A stretch of 33,825 bases of DNA from contig NZ_VJNO01000057.1 of the NCBI RefSeq assembly GCF_007096885.1, positions 1 to 33,825 of the forward strand, read 5' to 3'. Positions 32,701 to 33,825 of the stretch are shown here, one piece after another (the stretch's first letter is position 1; each line of letters starts with the position of its first letter). A program made the translations under genes and the position numbers. The stretch comes from Streptomyces sp. 130 (GTDB lineage: Bacteria; Actinomycetota; Actinomycetes; Streptomycetales; Streptomycetaceae). Below the pieces are notes generated by a model. It saw only the letters and a program-made list of their open reading frames with translations. It was not told the origin of the DNA and did no database searches.

Positions 32701-33825
32701 GTTCACCGGCCAGGGCGGCAACCTGGAGGAGACGGTCACCAAGAACAACCTGGAGGCGGCCGAGGAGATCGTGCGCCAGCTGCGGCTGCGCGACCTCGGC
32801 GGCATCGTGGTGGTCGACTTCATCGACATGGTGCTGGAGTCCAACCGGGACCTGGTGCTGCGGCGCCTGCTGGAGTGCCTGGGCCGCGACCGTACGAAGC
32901 ACCAGGTCGCCGAGGTCACCTCGCTGGGCCTGGTCCAGATGACCCGCAAGCGGGTCGGCCAGGGGCTGCTGGAGTCCTTCTCCGAGACCTGTGTCCACTG
33001 CAACGGCCGCGGTGTCATCGTCCACATGGAGCAGCCCACGTCCGTGGGCGGCGGTGGCGGCGGCAAGCGCTCGAAGAAGCGCCGCGGCGGCGGCCAGGAC
33101 CACGAGCACGGCCACGACCACGGCCACGAGCACACCGAGGCCGAGACCGAGGCCGAGGTGGCGGCGGAGGTCGCCGCGCCGGTGGCCCTGCCCGAGCCCG
33201 AGTTCGTCCCGGACGAGGAGCTGTACAGCAGCGCCGCCGAGGCCGAGGCCGCCGTCGCACGCGGCCGTGGCCGCCGCCGGGCCACCCGCAAGGCGTCGGC
33301 CCCGGCCGGCGCCCCGGCGACCCCCGCCACCCCGGTGGAGGAGGCCGTGGCCGAGCCGGTCGCCGAGCCGGAGCCCGTCGCGGCCCCGGAGCCGGTGGCC
33401 GAAGAGGCGCCCGTGGAGGCCCCGCAGGGCCGGACGCGCCGTCGGGCGACCCGGAAGGCGACCGCCCCGGCGGGCTCGCCCGCCCCGGCCGAGGCGACCG
33501 TGACCGAGGCGGCCCCGGCGGAACCGGCCGAGCTCGCGTCGCCCGCCGAGGAGCCGGCCCCCGGCCCCGACCCGGTGGCCGCCGAGGACCCGGTGGTCGA
33601 GGCGTCGCACGCCGAGGCCCCGGCCGAGGAGCCGGCCGCGCCGCCGCGGGTCCGGCGCCGTGCCACCCGCAAGGTCAGCGCGCCCGCCGGTTCCCCTGCG
33701 GGCGCCGAGGAGGCCGCGGTCGTCGTGGTCGAGGCCCCCGAGGCCCCCCCCGGCCCCCCCGGCCCCCCCCCCCCCCGCGGGCCCCCCCCCCCCCCGCGGC
33801 CCGCCGCGGGCCGCGGCCCGCCCGG
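29774..33825 (+). CDS. rne: Ribonuclease E/G family protein, partial (runs off the right edge)
   Basis: At least 1,320 credible codons are present, with no stop before the edge. The N-terminal 660 residues are low-complexity, alternating acidic Glu/Ala runs with Arg-rich blocks, and include six copies of RRRAVRKATSPAGAP-like motifs. The catalytic part follows: an S1 domain (about 700-750) and the DNase I-like subdomain with metal-binding D971 (VVVDVNTGK) and D1015 (VVVDFIDM). The Zn-link CVHC is at C1073 and C1076. After this come a His-rich stretch (1109-1120) and a C-terminal arm with three more RRRATRK-type motifs. It performs endonucleolytic mRNA decay and rRNA processing. ATG 29774 has GGGAG 10 nt upstream. 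Residues coded beyond about 33740 are unreliable. Confidence 0.93.
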   Translation, partial: MPQPNEPGTAGNAEDNNTPGDKLPPRRRRRAASRPAGPPSAGAQAATDAPAIPAVDAAESPSSAEPAAEAAPARPRRRAVRKATSPAGAPKAAEPAETVEPVPAEPAAAEPAAEPAAEAAPARPRRRAVRKATSPAGAPKAAEQAETVEEAPVGESPEPAAESAAPARPRRRAVRKATSPAGAPKAAEPVEIVEEAPVVEPVAEPAAEAPRRRRAVRKATSPAGAPKAAEIVAEAEETPEPVAEAAPEPAEAPRGRTRRRASAPAGAPQAAAPVEPAAEVTDETEEAEETEEVTEPVATEPVVAEPAAGAPRGRRRAVRKATSPAGAPKAAEEPAAEAPVETQTGESLPEAAVEELAAEPVEVEEAAPRGRQRRRVTAAAGRPEFTAEPEEPARRSRRATRPAVAVFQAPVFAEPTFQTPETAAAAAAAASHEVEPEEEAAPAEERTAPAETAAQGGNRRRRRRRGEAAEAAEADTTEARATAPAQERAEDEQEPEGAESEAEQDGEDTDEYGDRPSRRRRRGGRRRRRGEAAEDEGTEQRTDDEAADRAEDEPEAAQEPGDEADEEDDERESAASATSSSRRRRRRRRRSGDAMPEAGNGPDDPERTVVKVREPRKKEEREPGTGFDEVQSIKGSTRMEAKKQRRREGREQGRRRVPIITEAEFLARREAVERVMVVRQSGERTQIGVLEDNVLVEHYVNKEQATSYVGNVYLGKVQNVLPSMEAAFVDIGKGRNAVLYAGEVNFEALGMAHGPRRIETALKSGQSVLVQVTKDPIGHKGARLTSQVSLPGRYLVYVPEGSMTGISRKLPDTERARLKTILKKIVPEDAGVIVRTAAEGASEDELRRDVERLQQQWEDIQKKAKGTGSSNAPTLLYGEPDMTVRVVRDIFNEDFSKVIVSGDDAWETIHGYVSHVAPDLTDRLSRWTSEVDIFATYRIDEQLMKALDRKVYLPSGGSLVIDKTEAMVVVDVNTGKFTGQGGNLEETVTKNNLEAAEEIVRQLRLRDLGGIVVVDFIDMVLESNRDLVLRRLLECLGRDRTKHQVAEVTSLGLVQMTRKRVGQGLLESFSETCVHCNGRGVIVHMEQPTSVGGGGGGKRSKKRRGGGQDHEHGHDHGHEHTEAETEAEVAAEVAAPVALPEPEFVPDEELYSSAAEAEAAVARGRGRRRATRKASAPAGAPATPATPVEEAVAEPVAEPEPVAAPEPVAEEAPVEAPQGRTRRRATRKATAPAGSPAPAEATVTEAAPAEPAELASPAEEPAPGPDPVAAEDPVVEASHAEAPAEEPAAPPRVRRRATRKVSAPAGSPAGAEEAAVVVVEAPEAPPGPPGPPPPRGPPPPPRPAAGRGPP
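29963..30202 (+). repeat. 93-bp direct repeat inside rne
   Basis: The segments 29963-30055 and 30110-30202 are nearly identical, offset by 147 bp (49 codons), with a few differences that are mostly or wholly synonymous. Both encode AEPAAEAAPARPRRRAVRK and what follows. More diverged copies of the motif part are at about 30281-30337, 30404-30463, 30532-30585 and 30707-30769. Confidence 0.8.
33740..33825. other. Degenerate C/G-run sequence at the right edge
   Basis: From about 33740 the sequence breaks down into runs of C with scattered G and no A or T, unlike the rne coding sequence before it. It is probably low-quality contig-end sequence. The lack of a stop codon here should not be interpreted. 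Confidence 0.75.

Noticed and set aside
29483..33610. 1,375-codon open frame on the minus strand opposite rne
   Set aside because: It is a mirror of the real rne frame in very GC-rich DNA with few possible stops. Its translation is low-complexity Gly/Leu/Arg, and the plus-strand frame has S1, catalytic Asp and Zn-link motifs.

Overview
The window is high-GC actinobacterial chromosome, almost certainly from a Streptomyces. The evidence is third-codon-position GC bias throughout, frequent GTG starts, and a conserved gene order: tig, clpP1, clpP2, clpX, valS, folC, ndk, mreB, mreC, mreD, mrdA, rodA, then an RNase E/G-type gene. The piece looks like a whole contig. It begins with 75 consecutive C residues and ends in about 85 bases of degenerate C/G runs, so the outermost sequence should not be trusted.

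Region 1 (76-6089) is varied. It holds a Nei/Fpg-type DNA glycosylase, a membrane-anchored PP2C (RsbU/SpoIIE-type) phosphatase, a CPA2 cation/proton antiporter, a small SpoT-like HD hydrolase, and a membrane acyltransferase. A 455-bp AT-richer intergenic region with several operator-like repeats follows, then a 64-residue membrane protein and tRNA-Gly(TCC).

Region 2 (6241-10950) is the protein-quality-control block. It holds tRNA-Pro(TGG), trigger factor, the paired ClpP proteases and the ClpX unfoldase. A ClgR-type operator lies upstream of clpP1. ClpP1 has a Gly where most family members have Pro after the catalytic His-Gln.

Region 3 (11029-17277) holds a Pro/Gln/Tyr-rich single-pass membrane protein, valyl-tRNA synthetase, folylpolyglutamate synthase, a DUF4233 membrane protein coupled to it, and nucleoside diphosphate kinase.

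Region 4 (17360-23805) is the mre cell-shape and spore-wall operon (mreB, mreC, mreD, PBP2, RodA). It is preceded by a close match to a sigma-E envelope-stress promoter. A strong hairpin lies between mreB and mreC and could let mreB be expressed in excess over the rest.

Region 5 (23840-33825) holds a CYTH-CHAD polyphosphate-type protein, a TIGR03960 radical SAM protein, an unusual 408-residue repeat-built membrane protein, the DUF2344 partner of the radical SAM protein, and the 5' part of a very large RNase E/G gene. The RNase is flanked on both sides by repeated RRRA[VT]RKA[TS]xPAG motifs.

Two expression patterns recur. Four genes (the HD protein, valS, folC, CYTH-CHAD) have a TAnnnT -10 box ending 6-7 nt before the start codon, as expected for leaderless mRNAs. 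Most gene ends carry long GC-rich hairpins without a U-tract, often finishing in CTTC(G). No prophage, insertion sequence, CRISPR array or biosynthetic cluster is visible. The least explained parts are the 408-residue repeat protein with its radical SAM/DUF2344/RNase neighbours, the repeats in the RNase arms, and the operator-like region at 5312-5766.
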